In this document: positions 41,702 to 49,067 of the stretch, in pieces
How positions within the stretch are numbered: the stretch's first letter is position 1
Layout of the letters: every line of letters starts with the position of its first letter
NCBI RefSeq assembly: GCF_021390395.1
Contig: NZ_JAJUWT010000004.1
Location: 62,001 to 126,000, forward strand
Reading direction: 5' to 3'
Source: Saccharothrix sp. S26
GTDB taxonomy: Bacteria; Actinomycetota; Actinomycetes; Mycobacteriales; Pseudonocardiaceae
DNA: 64,000 bases
Translations under genes and position numbers: made by a program
The notes under the pieces: model-generated
The model's input: only the letters and a program-made list of their open reading frames with translations
What the model was told of the DNA's origin: nothing
Database searches by the model: none

Positions 41702-42643
41702 TCATCGAGCGGCGACGGGTGCGGAGGTGGGTTCGACGGTGGTGGAGGAGGCGGTGGTGGTGGTGGAGGAGGTGGGTGCCGAGGACAGGGTGCGGGTCAG
41801 GTCGATGAGCCGGGCTCTCAGCGGGGCGGCGGCCTGGGCGAACGCGCTCTGCTGCCGCACGTACTCGGCGCGGCCCTCGGCGGTCTCGATCCGCACCGGC
41901 TCGTAGCCGAGGTCGGCCAGGTCGTACGGGCTGGCCCGCATGTCCAGCTCACGGACCCGCACGGCCAGTTCGAAGCAGTCGGCGACCAGCTCGGACGGCG
42001 TCGCCGGGTCCAGCTTGTAAGCCCACTTGAACAGGTCCATGTTCGCGTGCAGACAGCCCGGCTGTTCGAGCTCGACCTGGGTTTCGCGGGTCGGCTGGAG
42101 CGCGTTGCGCGGCCGTGCCTGCGGGGTGAAGAAGCGGAACGCGTCGAAGTGCCCGCACTGCACCCGCTGCGACTCCACCACCCGGTCGGTGCCGTCGCTG
42201 CCCAGCCGCAACGGCCACGCGTTGTGCCGCACCTGGTCCGGCCGCTGCCGGTAGACCATCGCCCACTCGTGCAACCCGAAGCAGCCCAGCCGGGGCGCGC
42301 GGCCCGCGGTCGCGGCGAGCAGCCGCCCGGCGAACGCGATCGTGTTGGCCCGCTCGCGCGCGAACGCCTCGACGTCGAGCGCCACGCCCTCGGCGGTGCG
42401 CCGGTAGACGGGCCACTTGAGGTAGGCCAGCGCCGCGTCGCCCTCGAGCACGACGCCGGGGCCGGGGTGCCAGCGCTCCAGGCGTGACGGGCGGTGCGAG
42501 TAGTAGGAGAAGAGGAAGTCCAGCACGGGGTGCTTGCGGCCGGCGGCCTTGCGCTCGTGGTGCGGGCCGGTCCACCGGCGGACCCGGTCCGCGTGCGCGT
42601 CACGCCGAGCGGTCCACTCGGCTTCGGACAACACGACCCCCAC
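41702..42643 (-). CDS. Conserved actinobacterial protein, often annotated 3-methyladenine DNA glycosylase
   Basis: The 313-residue protein begins VLSEAEWTARRDAHADRV and has HPVLDFLFSYYSHRPSRLER, WHPGPGVVLEG and CFGLHEWAMVYR, as in a family widely labelled 3-methyladenine DNA glycosylase. I see no helix-hairpin-helix or known catalytic motif, so that label is by analogy. The last 30 residues are Ser/Thr-rich and unlike the rest. Start GTG 42643 is uncertain (GTG 42634 also possible). It begins 6 bp after the ArsR gene stop, so the two form an operon. Confidence 0.6.
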   Translation of the reverse strand: MGVVLSEAEWTARRDAHADRVRRWTGPHHERKAAGRKHPVLDFLFSYYSHRPSRLERWHPGPGVVLEGDAALAYLKWPVYRRTAEGVALDVEAFARERANTIAFAGRLLAATAGRAPRLGCFGLHEWAMVYRQRPDQVRHNAWPLRLGSDGTDRVVESQRVQCGHFDAFRFFTPQARPRNALQPTRETQVELEQPGCLHANMDLFKWAYKLDPATPSELVADCFELAVRVRELDMRASPYDLADLGYEPVRIETAEGRAEYVRQQSAFAQAAAPLRARLIDLTRTLSSAPTSSTTTTASSTTVEPTSAPVAAR

Positions 42644-42649
42644 GAGGTA

Positions 42650-43546
42650 TCAGGGTACTTCGCCCCGGACCAGGGCCAACCCGAGCCCGGTGCGCAACGA
42701 CACCAGCTCCCGGCCTTCGCGGTGGCTGACCGCGAGGCCGGCCGCCCGCAGCACGCCCAGGTGCTGGGACACCGCGCCGACCGTGACGCCGAGCCGGGTG
42801 GCCAGTTCGGTGACCGTGCTGGGGCGTTCCAGCTCGCACAGCAGCCGGGCGCGGGTGCGGCCGACCAGGCGGGCCAGCGCGCCGTGGGTGGGCGCGTCGG
42901 ACCGTTCCCAGAGGGAGCCGAAGCCGTGCGCGGGGTAGCACAGCGCCAGGCGGACGGGGCTGTCGCGCAGGTAGGCGTGCGGCCAGGTGAACGCCGACGG
43001 CACGAGGACCAGGTCGCGCTCGCCGATCTCGACGGTGCGGTCGGCCACGGTCAGGCGCGGGCTGTGGAACGACACGTCGGGGTGCAGTTCGGCCAGGACG
43101 GTGGGGCCGCCGGCTTCGACCAGCCGCCGTCCGCGCCGTTCGACGTCGTCTTGGAGCACGCCCTCCAGGCGTGGCCAGACCGGCGCGATGATCGCGTCGT
43201 GGACGGCGCGCAGCCGGTCCTGCATGGCGGTGACGGTGGTCGGGTCGGCGAGGAGCCGGGGGTCCGCCACGGCCGCGGCGATCCGCTCCGGGGTGGCCTT
43301 GGCGATAGCGTCGATCTCGACCTCGACGCGTTCGGACCGCACGCCCGGGGTGGGGATGAGGAACTCCGGCACGACCGGTCGGGTGACGAGGTGGTGCAGC
43401 GGCGAGTGGTCGCTACCCAGGTCGAGCAGGCGTTTCTCGGCCCAGGAGATCCAGCGCTGGTGCACCGGCGACAGGCCCGGCGCGGCCAGCACGCGCAGGG
43501 CCGCGATCGTCTCCCAGAGGGGGGAGACGGCGAAGCGGAGAGCCAT
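42650..43546 (-). CDS. DUF5937/ArsR-type winged-helix regulator
   Basis: The 298-residue protein has a long N-terminal sensor-like region (MALRFAVSPLWETIAALRVL, GERDLVLVPSAFTWPH) and a C-terminal ArsR winged helix (RARLLCELERPSTVTELATR, LGVTVGAVSQHLGVLRAAGL). This order, with the DNA-binding domain at the end, is typical of a common actinobacterial group. ATG 43546 follows GGAGTG. It is divergent from an MFS transporter, the likely target. Confidence 0.85.
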   Translation of the reverse strand: MALRFAVSPLWETIAALRVLAAPGLSPVHQRWISWAEKRLLDLGSDHSPLHHLVTRPVVPEFLIPTPGVRSERVEVEIDAIAKATPERIAAAVADPRLLADPTTVTAMQDRLRAVHDAIIAPVWPRLEGVLQDDVERRGRRLVEAGGPTVLAELHPDVSFHSPRLTVADRTVEIGERDLVLVPSAFTWPHAYLRDSPVRLALCYPAHGFGSLWERSDAPTHGALARLVGRTRARLLCELERPSTVTELATRLGVTVGAVSQHLGVLRAAGLAVSHREGRELVSLRTGLGLALVRGEVP

Positions 43547-43605
43547 GGGTTCACTCCACGCTAAAACGTCCCTCGGTGCCAGTGCGGGTTGGCAAGGTGT
43601 GGACC

Positions 43606-44850
43606 ATGTCCAGGGGGTGGGTGCGGCTTCAGGCCGTCGCGGTGTCCGGTTCGGTGGCCGAAGGCCTGATGTTGTCGGTGTTGCCGTGGATCGCGGCCAC
43701 GATCACGTCCGATCCGCGGCAGTTGTCGCTGGTCAACGTGGTGGGTCAGGCGCCGTGGCTGGTGTTCTCGCTGTTCGCCGGTGTGCTGATCGACCGGGTG
43801 CGGCGCAGCGCCGTGCTGGCGTCGGCGTACGCGGTGCAGGCGTGCGCGGCGCTGACGCTCGCGGTGGCGGGCCTGGCGGACGCGGTGAGCCTGCCGTTGC
43901 TGGTGGTGCTGGCGTTCGTGGTGACCTCGGCGCAGGTGCTCGGCGACGGCGCGACGGGCGCGTTGGTGGCGGAGGTGGTGGAGCCGAGCCGGTTGCCCGC
44001 GGCCAACACGCGGATGCTGGTGATCGACCGGGGCGTGGTGCAGTTCGTGGTGCCGCCGGTGGCCGGTTTCCTGGTGGCGTTCGGCCTCGGGATGCCCGCG
44101 TGGCTGGCGGTCGCGGCCGCTGTGGTGGCGTTGGCGCTGGTGAGGGGCGTGCGTTCGGCTCCCGTGACGCCGTCGGCCAAGCACCCGTTGCGCGACATCG
44201 CGGAAGGGCTGCGGTTCCTGGTCCGGACGCGGTTGCTGCTGTCGATCACGGTGGCGGTGGGGCTCGGGTCGTTCGCGGCGGCCGCCACGATGGCGATGTT
44301 CGTGCTGTACGTCAAGGAGCTGCTGGGGCTGGGGTCGGTCGGGTACGGCGTGATGCTGGCGGCGATGGCGGCCGGGTGGGTGGTGTCGTCGTTCGTGGTC
44401 GGACGGGTGGTGGACCGGTTCGGTTACGCGTGGTGCATGCGGTTGTCGCAGGTCGGGATGGTGGTGACCATCGCGCTGTTCGCGGTGCTGCCGCCGTGGG
44501 CGTGGGCGGTCGCGGTGGTGATGTTCGCGCAGTCGGCGACCGTGATGGTGTGGAACGTGTGCTCGCAGTCCAGCCGGCAGCGGTTCACGCCGGCCGGGTT
44601 GCTGGGGCGGGTGCTCACCAGCCACCGGGCGTTGGCGTGGGGGTTGACGCCGTTGGGTGCGTTGGCCGGTGGGTTCGTGGCGGCGGGGTTCGGGTTGCGG
44701 GCGGTGTGGGTGATGGCGACGGTGATCCAGGTCGGGGCGTTGGTGACGGCGTGGTTGGGGTTGTCGCCGAAAGCGTTCAGGGAGGCGGAGCTGGTGGTGG
44801 TGGGGAGGGGAGATGAAGAGCCTCGCCGGACGAGTAGATCAGCAGGATGA
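43606..44850 (+). CDS. MFS transporter (multidrug efflux-like)
   Basis: The 414-residue protein has about twelve membrane helices and MFS loop motifs (GVLIDRVRRSAVL between helices 2 and 3; GRVVDRFGYAW in the second half). It resembles enterobactin/macrolide-type exporters. ATG 43606 is chosen; GTG 43576 would add ten residues. It is divergent from the ArsR-type gene. Its last dozen codons (GDEEPRRTSRSAG) and stop lie inside a copy of the dispersed repeat found at 33.5 kb, so the native C-terminus has probably been replaced. Confidence 0.88.
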   Translation: MSRGWVRLQAVAVSGSVAEGLMLSVLPWIAATITSDPRQLSLVNVVGQAPWLVFSLFAGVLIDRVRRSAVLASAYAVQACAALTLAVAGLADAVSLPLLVVLAFVVTSAQVLGDGATGALVAEVVEPSRLPAANTRMLVIDRGVVQFVVPPVAGFLVAFGLGMPAWLAVAAAVVALALVRGVRSAPVTPSAKHPLRDIAEGLRFLVRTRLLLSITVAVGLGSFAAAATMAMFVLYVKELLGLGSVGYGVMLAAMAAGWVVSSFVVGRVVDRFGYAWCMRLSQVGMVVTIALFAVLPPWAWAVAVVMFAQSATVMVWNVCSQSSRQRFTPAGLLGRVLTSHRALAWGLTPLGALAGGFVAAGFGLRAVWVMATVIQVGALVTAWLGLSPKAFREAELVVVGRGDEEPRRTSRSAG

Positions 44851-44914
44851 CGGGGTTCGGCGGTGACGCCGCGTTCCCGCGTGGGTCGGGGTTCGTGTCA
44901 TCCCGCCGACCTCC
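44819..44914 (+). repeat. Partial third copy of the 33.5-kb repeat unit
   Basis: The left part matches the outer arm of the 33.5-kb element (CCTCGCCGGACG, then AGATCAGCAGGATGAC), and about 30 bp further GTGGGTCGGG is followed by TTCGTGTCATCCC and GCCGACCTCC. Order and spacing equal those of the left unit at 33.5 kb. The second half of the hairpin is missing or degenerate. It spans the end of the MFS gene. Confidence 0.72.
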
Positions 44915-44949
44915 CGGAGCTGAAGGCGAGGCGGTGTGGGGGCCCGTCG

Positions 44950-45222
44950 TCAAAGAGGGGGGATCAGGCCCGGGAATTTGCGGGCGCCGGTGCAGTGGGG
45001 GCACTCGCGGCCGTTGTCGACGGTTCGGGGCTGGCCGCCGATCACGGCGGAGGTCGGGTTGGCGATGAAGCCCGCCCCGCCGCACAGGTGGCAGATGGTG
45101 CGAGGGTCCGAGGTCACGCCGAACAGGTCGTCCTCGTCCTCGACGTCATCGTCGTCGAAGCCGTCCTCGTCCTCTTCGGGGTCGAAGTCGTCTTCGTCGT
45201 CGTCATCGTCACGCGGGTCCAC
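44950..45222 (-). CDS. Acidic small protein with a CxxC-CxxC zinc-ribbon motif
   Basis: The 90-residue protein has a 33-residue N-terminus made almost only of Asp and Glu, then CHLCGGAGF and CPHCTGARKFPG, two CxxC pairs about 30 residues apart that resemble half of a DnaJ zinc finger. The acidic part is coded by GAC/GAG triplet repeats. GTG 45222 is the start. I do not recognise a named family. Zinc binding is likely; the acidic tail may mimic nucleic acid or bind basic proteins. Confidence 0.65.
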   Translation of the reverse strand: MDPRDDDDDEDDFDPEEDEDGFDDDDVEDEDDLFGVTSDPRTICHLCGGAGFIANPTSAVIGGQPRTVDNGRECPHCTGARKFPGLIPPL

Positions 45223-45238
45223 GTGACCAACCGTAGTC

Positions 45239-45273
45239 GGGTGGGACCGGGCTCGTGCCGTCCGGTCCCACCC
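45239..45273 (-). terminator. Hairpin terminator of the ECF/CU044_5270 operon
   Basis: GGGTGGGACCGG and its complement form a 12-bp perfect stem around an 11-base loop, 8 bp after the CU044_5270 gene stop on the minus strand. Confidence 0.85.
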
Positions 45274-45280
45274 GGGTCGG

Positions 45281-46201
45281 TCAGGGGCGTTGGCCCGCTT
45301 GGTCCACGACGGACTGCTCGGTGATGGCGTGGAAGTTGGTGCCGAGCAGGTCGTAGGTCTGCGCGTCGAACACGATCACGACGGGCTGGGCCTTCGGCGA
45401 GCCCTCGGGGACGGGCCAGGTGATGCCCACGCCCGGCCGGCCGGCCGCGTCACGGGCGTCCTGGACCACGGACAGGCCCGGGATGCGGGTGGCGGCCTCG
45501 TAGAGGGCCGCCCTGGACAGGGGTGGGAGCAGGTACTCGTTGATCAGGCTCAGGATGTCCTTGCCGCGCGCGTTGACGCTGCCCGGTGCGCCGCTGGCGT
45601 TGGCGTCGAGGTAGGCCAGCATGGCGTCGACGTCGGTGGGCAGGTCGGAGCGGTAGGCGGGGCGCGGGTCGCAGGGTTCGGTGCCGAGCACGACCGCGGG
45701 GTCCTTGAACACGTCCCGCTGTCCGTTGACGCAGCCGGCGAGGCGGATCGGTTCGGGTGGTTCGGGGTTCTTCAGCACCCCGTCGCGGGTGCCGTCCACC
45801 GACAGCCAGATCTCCCGTTCCGCGCCGCCGGGCGCGGTGCTGCGGGTGTAGACGAACTGGTCCGGGCGCGGTGGGGCGGACGGGTCGGCGCGGGCCGTCT
45901 CGGCGGCGAAGGTCAGCAGGCGGACGGCGTCGGTCACCGGTTCGACCGGGGTCGCGGACGAGGTGGTGGTGGCGCTGATCGCCTGGCCGCCCGGGGCCGG
46001 TTGGGTGGTCGGCACCAGGGTGATGGTGGCGGCGACGGCGGCGGCCAGGCCGATCGCGGAGGCGGCGGCCAGGGTGCGGCGCTTGCGCGGGCGGGACCGG
46101 GTGAGGCCGGCGACGAACGCGGCGCGGGCCGGTGCCAGGGACGCCTGGTCGGGCAGGGGCGTCTCGTCGCCCAGTTCGCGCAGCAGGTGCAGGTCATCCA
46201 T
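45281..46201 (-). CDS. CU044_5270 family membrane protein (putative sigma partner)
   Basis: The 306-residue protein has a 40-residue cytoplasmic head, one membrane helix (TLAAASAIGLAAAVAATITLV) and an outer domain with PRPDQFVYTRS, EIWLSVDGTRDG and a C-terminal VVIVFDAQTYDLLGTNFHAI strand. This is the CU044_5270 family, regularly encoded after an ECF sigma gene; an anti-sigma or sensor role is likely but not proven. Its start overlaps the sigma stop by 8 bp. Confidence 0.82.
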   Translation of the reverse strand: MDDLHLLRELGDETPLPDQASLAPARAAFVAGLTRSRPRKRRTLAAASAIGLAAAVAATITLVPTTQPAPGGQAISATTTSSATPVEPVTDAVRLLTFAAETARADPSAPPRPDQFVYTRSTAPGGAEREIWLSVDGTRDGVLKNPEPPEPIRLAGCVNGQRDVFKDPAVVLGTEPCDPRPAYRSDLPTDVDAMLAYLDANASGAPGSVNARGKDILSLINEYLLPPLSRAALYEAATRIPGLSVVQDARDAAGRPGVGITWPVPEGSPKAQPVVIVFDAQTYDLLGTNFHAITEQSVVDQAGQRP

Positions 46202-46763
46202 TGTTCAGCAACTCCTCGACCTCGGTGGGGTTCTGGCCGCCCAACGCCTCCCTGACCTTGCGCCGGGCCCGGTGCAGGCGGGAGCGGACCGTGCCGACGG
46301 GGATCGCCAGGGCGGCGGCGACCTCCTCGTAGCTGAGCTGTTCCCACGCCACGAGCAGCAGCACGTCCCGGTCCTCGGGCGACAGGCCGCCCAGCGCGCC
46401 GGTGAGCAGCGAGCGGGTGGCCCGCGCCGTCACCTCGGCGGCCACGCGGTCGGCGTGGTCCAGTTCGGAGGTGTCGGCCGGGGTGGTGCGGTAGCGGCGT
46501 GCCTCCTGCCTGCGGTGTCGGGCGACGAGGTTCGTGGCGATGCCGTACAGCCACGGCCGGGCGTCCGGTCGGGCCCGGTCGTAGCGCTGCCGCTTGTCGA
46601 ACGCGGTGAGGAACGTGTCGGCGACGAGGTCGTCCGCGACCTGGGCGCCGAGCCTGCGCGCGAGGTACCGCCAGATGTGCGGCGCGTGCCGGTCGAAGAT
46701 CGCCGCGAACGCGTCGGGCTGGTGCCGCGACCTGTCGATGATCTCGGCGTCGGTGGGTGTCAT
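46194..46763 (-). CDS. ECF RNA polymerase sigma factor
   Basis: The 189-residue sigma factor has region 2 (FAAIFDRHAPHIWRYLARRL, ADDLVADTFLTAFDKRQRYD) and region 4 (LSPEDRDVLLLVAWEQLSYEEVAAALAIPVGTVRSRLHRARRKV). It is linked by an 8-bp overlap to a CU044_5270-type membrane protein, a common actinobacterial pair. ATG 46763 follows GAAAGG. It is divergent from the LmbU-like regulator. Target promoters are unknown. Confidence 0.9.
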   Translation of the reverse strand: MTPTDAEIIDRSRHQPDAFAAIFDRHAPHIWRYLARRLGAQVADDLVADTFLTAFDKRQRYDRARPDARPWLYGIATNLVARHRRQEARRYRTTPADTSELDHADRVAAEVTARATRSLLTGALGGLSPEDRDVLLLVAWEQLSYEEVAAALAIPVGTVRSRLHRARRKVREALGGQNPTEVEELLNNG

Positions 46764-46910
46764 GGTGGCCTTTCCGGCTGGTTCCCGGTGAAGGGCGGTC
46801 ACCTTTTGTCCGCCGTCGGGGCCGATCGGGTTCACGGTGTGAGCGGAAGTTGACCGGTGTGTGAGGGGGCCTGGGGTAGCAAGGAGGCACGAAGCGATCA
46901 GGGGGAGCAA

Positions 46911-47582
46911 GTGGACAAGGTGAACGCAGTGCCGCGCCGTCGTCCCGGCGGTGCGGTCGAAGGCCGGATCCTCACCACGCCGGTGGGGTTGGCTTTCCCG
47001 CGGGACGTCACGTTCGAGTCCTGGGAGCAGGCGGGGCAGCGGATCTCGCGCATCGCCAGCTCGTCGGCGTGGTACCTGGGGGACTGGCTCGTCTACGGCC
47101 AGGACAAGTACACCGGCAGGTACCGGCGGGCGGTCGAAGCTGTGGGGCTCGACTACCAGACGTTGCGCAACTACGCGTGGATCGCGCGCAAGTTCGAGCC
47201 GTCACGGCGGCGTGCCGGGCTGCCGTTCCAGCACCACGCGGAGGTGGCGGCGCTGCCGCCGGCCGAGCAGGACCAGTGGCTGGACCGCGCGGAGCAGGAG
47301 GGCTGGTCGCGCACGGCGCTGAGGCGGGCGTTGCGGGAGAGCCGCGACCCCGGCTCGAAGTCGTTGCGCGCGGTGATGCCGAGGGTCAGCGCGGCCGGCG
47401 AGTCGGTGGACCGGTGGCGGCGGGCCGCGATGGCCGCCAACGCCGACTTCGAGGCGTGGATCGTGGCGGCCCTCGACCGCGCCGCCGACCGGGACCTGGA
47501 GCTGGTCAGCGTGCCGCCTCTGGAGGAGGGGCCCGCCGAGCCGGAGTACGTCAGCCTGCCCGCTGTGCGGCCGGCGTCATGA
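46911..47582 (+). CDS. LmbU-family transcriptional regulator
   Basis: The 223-residue protein has the LmbU-type core: LTTPVGLAFPRDVTFESWEQ, WYLGDWLVYGQDKYTGRYRR, GLDYQTLRNYAWIARKF, LPFQHHAEVAALPPAEQDQW and GWSRTALRRALRES. LmbU, NovE and HmtD are cluster-linked activators of antibiotic synthesis. No biosynthetic cluster is visible within the window, so this copy is an orphan here. GTG 46911 follows GGGGGAG. It is divergent from the ECF sigma and overlaps the convergent SnoaL-like gene by 32 bp. Confidence 0.82.
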   Translation: MDKVNAVPRRRPGGAVEGRILTTPVGLAFPRDVTFESWEQAGQRISRIASSSAWYLGDWLVYGQDKYTGRYRRAVEAVGLDYQTLRNYAWIARKFEPSRRRAGLPFQHHAEVAALPPAEQDQWLDRAEQEGWSRTALRRALRESRDPGSKSLRAVMPRVSAAGESVDRWRRAAMAANADFEAWIVAALDRAADRDLELVSVPPLEEGPAEPEYVSLPAVRPAS

Positions 47583-47994
47583 TGTGCTGATTGCCCGTGG
47601 CCCACGTCGTGGTCATGGTGACCGCGTCGATGCGCCAGCCGGCGTCGGTGCGCACGAGGCCGAAGCGGTAGTGGCCGCCCAGGGTCCAGGTCGGGTCGCC
47701 GTGCGGGTTCGCCGGCACGTGCACGGCCTGGAACTGGGCGGTCACCACGGCCCGGTCGCCGTCGACGTCGACGAGGTGGTTGGACACCAGGTGCTGCGTG
47801 GCGTCCAGGCCGCCGAGCCCGGCACGCCACCCGGCGACGATGTCGGCGGCCTTGAGCCGGGCCGGCTCGCCGCCGGTGAGGCTGGTGTAGTCGAGGTCCA
47901 CCTCGTCGGCGAACACGGTGAGCAGGGCGTCCCAGTCGCGGCGGTCGGCGAACCACGTCATCCGCGTGGTCACGTCGACGATCTCGTTGATCAC
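47551..47994 (-). CDS. SnoaL-like (NTF2-fold) protein
   Basis: The 147-residue protein has the NTF2-like fold pattern of SnoaL_4: VDVTTRMTWFADRRDWDALLTVFADEVDLDY, then TQHLVSNHLVDVDGDRAVVTAQFQAVHV and a last strand WRIDAVTMTTTW. Such proteins may be isomerases, dehydratases or ligand-binding proteins; the active site cannot be called. GTG 47994 has GGAG upstream. Its 3' end overlaps the convergent LmbU-like gene. Confidence 0.82.
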   Translation of the reverse strand: MINEIVDVTTRMTWFADRRDWDALLTVFADEVDLDYTSLTGGEPARLKAADIVAGWRAGLGGLDATQHLVSNHLVDVDGDRAVVTAQFQAVHVPANPHGDPTWTLGGHYRFGLVRTDAGWRIDAVTMTTTWATGNQHIMTPAAQRAG

Positions 47995-48014
47995 GGCACG
48001 ACTCCAGGTCGTCG

Positions 48015-48031
48015 GGGTGGCGAAGCCACCC
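48015..48031 (-). terminator. Short hairpin after the CBS-protein operon
   Basis: GGGTGGC-GAA-GCCACCC, a 7-bp stem with a three-base loop, begins 2 bp after the last stop of the CNNM/CBS pair. Confidence 0.6.
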
Positions 48032-48032
48032 T

Positions 48033-49067
48033 TCACAGCTCGCGCCGCACGTGCGTGCCGTCGCGGACCGTGCCGACGTACTCCTCGACCAGGTCCTCCA
48101 GCGCCACGAGGCCGCGCACGACGCCGTCGGCCGTCACCGCCTGCGCCAGGTGGCTCTGCGAGCGCCGCAGGGAGGCCACCGCGTCGTCCAGGCTCGCGTC
48201 CACCGGCACCCGCGGCAGGCCGCGCACCCGGCTCGGCGGCACCCGCGTGGACGGGTCGGCGTCGGCCAGGTCCAGCACGTCCTTGACGTGCAGGTAGCCG
48301 ATCAGCCGGTCGTCCTCGCGCACCGGGAACCGGGAGAAGCCGGTGGCCGACACGGCGGCCTCGACCTGTTCCATGGTGGGCCGCGCGGGCACGGACGTGA
48401 TCCGGTCCAGCGGGACCAGCACGTCGGCGACGGTCCGTTCCGCCGACGACAGCGTCTGGGTCAGCCGGCGGTGCTCGGAGTCCTCCAGCAGGCCCTCCTG
48501 CCGGGACTGGCCGATCAGCAGGGCCAGCTCGTCGCGGGTGTAGGCGGACTCCAGCTCGTCCCTCGGCGTCACGCCCACGAGCTTGAGCACCGCCGTCGAC
48601 ACCACGGTGAACCCGCGCAGCAGCGGCGCGACCAGCCGGCAGAACCAGTAGTGCGTGGGCACCAGGAGCAGCGCGGTGCGCTCGGGACCGGCGATGGCCA
48701 GGTTCTTCGGCACCATCTCGCCCAGCACGGTGTGCAGCGCCACGACGATGATCAGCGCCAGCGCGAACGCCACGCCGTGGCGCACCGCGTCCGGGATGCC
48801 GACGCCGTGGAACGGGGCCTCCAGCAGCGTCGCCACCGCGGGCTCGCCCAGCGCGCCCAGCCCCAGCGAGCACAGCGTGATGCCGAGCTGCGCGCCCGCG
48901 ATCAGCAACGGCAGCTCGCGGCCCGCCTTGATCACCGTGCGGGCCCGGCTGCTGCCCTGCTCGGACAGCGCCTCCAGCCGGTCGCGCCGGGCGGTGATGA
49001 TGGCGAACTCGGCACCGACGAAGAAGGCGTTGCCCGCCAGGAGCAGCACGACCACCAGCGCGATCAC
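48033..49067 (-). CDS. CNNM/CBS-domain protein (hemolysin C-like), second of a pair
   Basis: The 344-residue protein has an N-terminal DUF21/CNNM membrane domain (VVVLLLAGNAFFVGAEFAII, LHTVLGEMVPKNLAIAGPER) and two CBS repeats (about 210-335: VPLDRITSVPARPTMEQVEA, HLAQAVTADGVVRGLVALED). CNNM proteins transport or sense magnesium and other divalent ions. The CorC_HlyC tail present in the upstream gene is missing. Start GTG 49067 overlaps the preceding stop by 4 bp. Confidence 0.87.
   Translation of the reverse strand: MIALVVVLLLAGNAFFVGAEFAIITARRDRLEALSEQGSSRARTVIKAGRELPLLIAGAQLGITLCSLGLGALGEPAVATLLEAPFHGVGIPDAVRHGVAFALALIIVVALHTVLGEMVPKNLAIAGPERTALLLVPTHYWFCRLVAPLLRGFTVVSTAVLKLVGVTPRDELESAYTRDELALLIGQSRQEGLLEDSEHRRLTQTLSSAERTVADVLVPLDRITSVPARPTMEQVEAAVSATGFSRFPVREDDRLIGYLHVKDVLDLADADPSTRVPPSRVRGLPRVPVDASLDDAVASLRRSQSHLAQAVTADGVVRGLVALEDLVEEYVGTVRDGTHVRREL

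Noticed and set aside
41702-41800. GGTGGTGG repeat as a separate element
   Set aside because: It is the coding DNA of a Ser/Thr-rich protein tail on the minus strand.
46911-47582. Part of a natural-product gene cluster
   Set aside because: No synthase, tailoring or transporter cluster accompanies the LmbU-like gene in the window.
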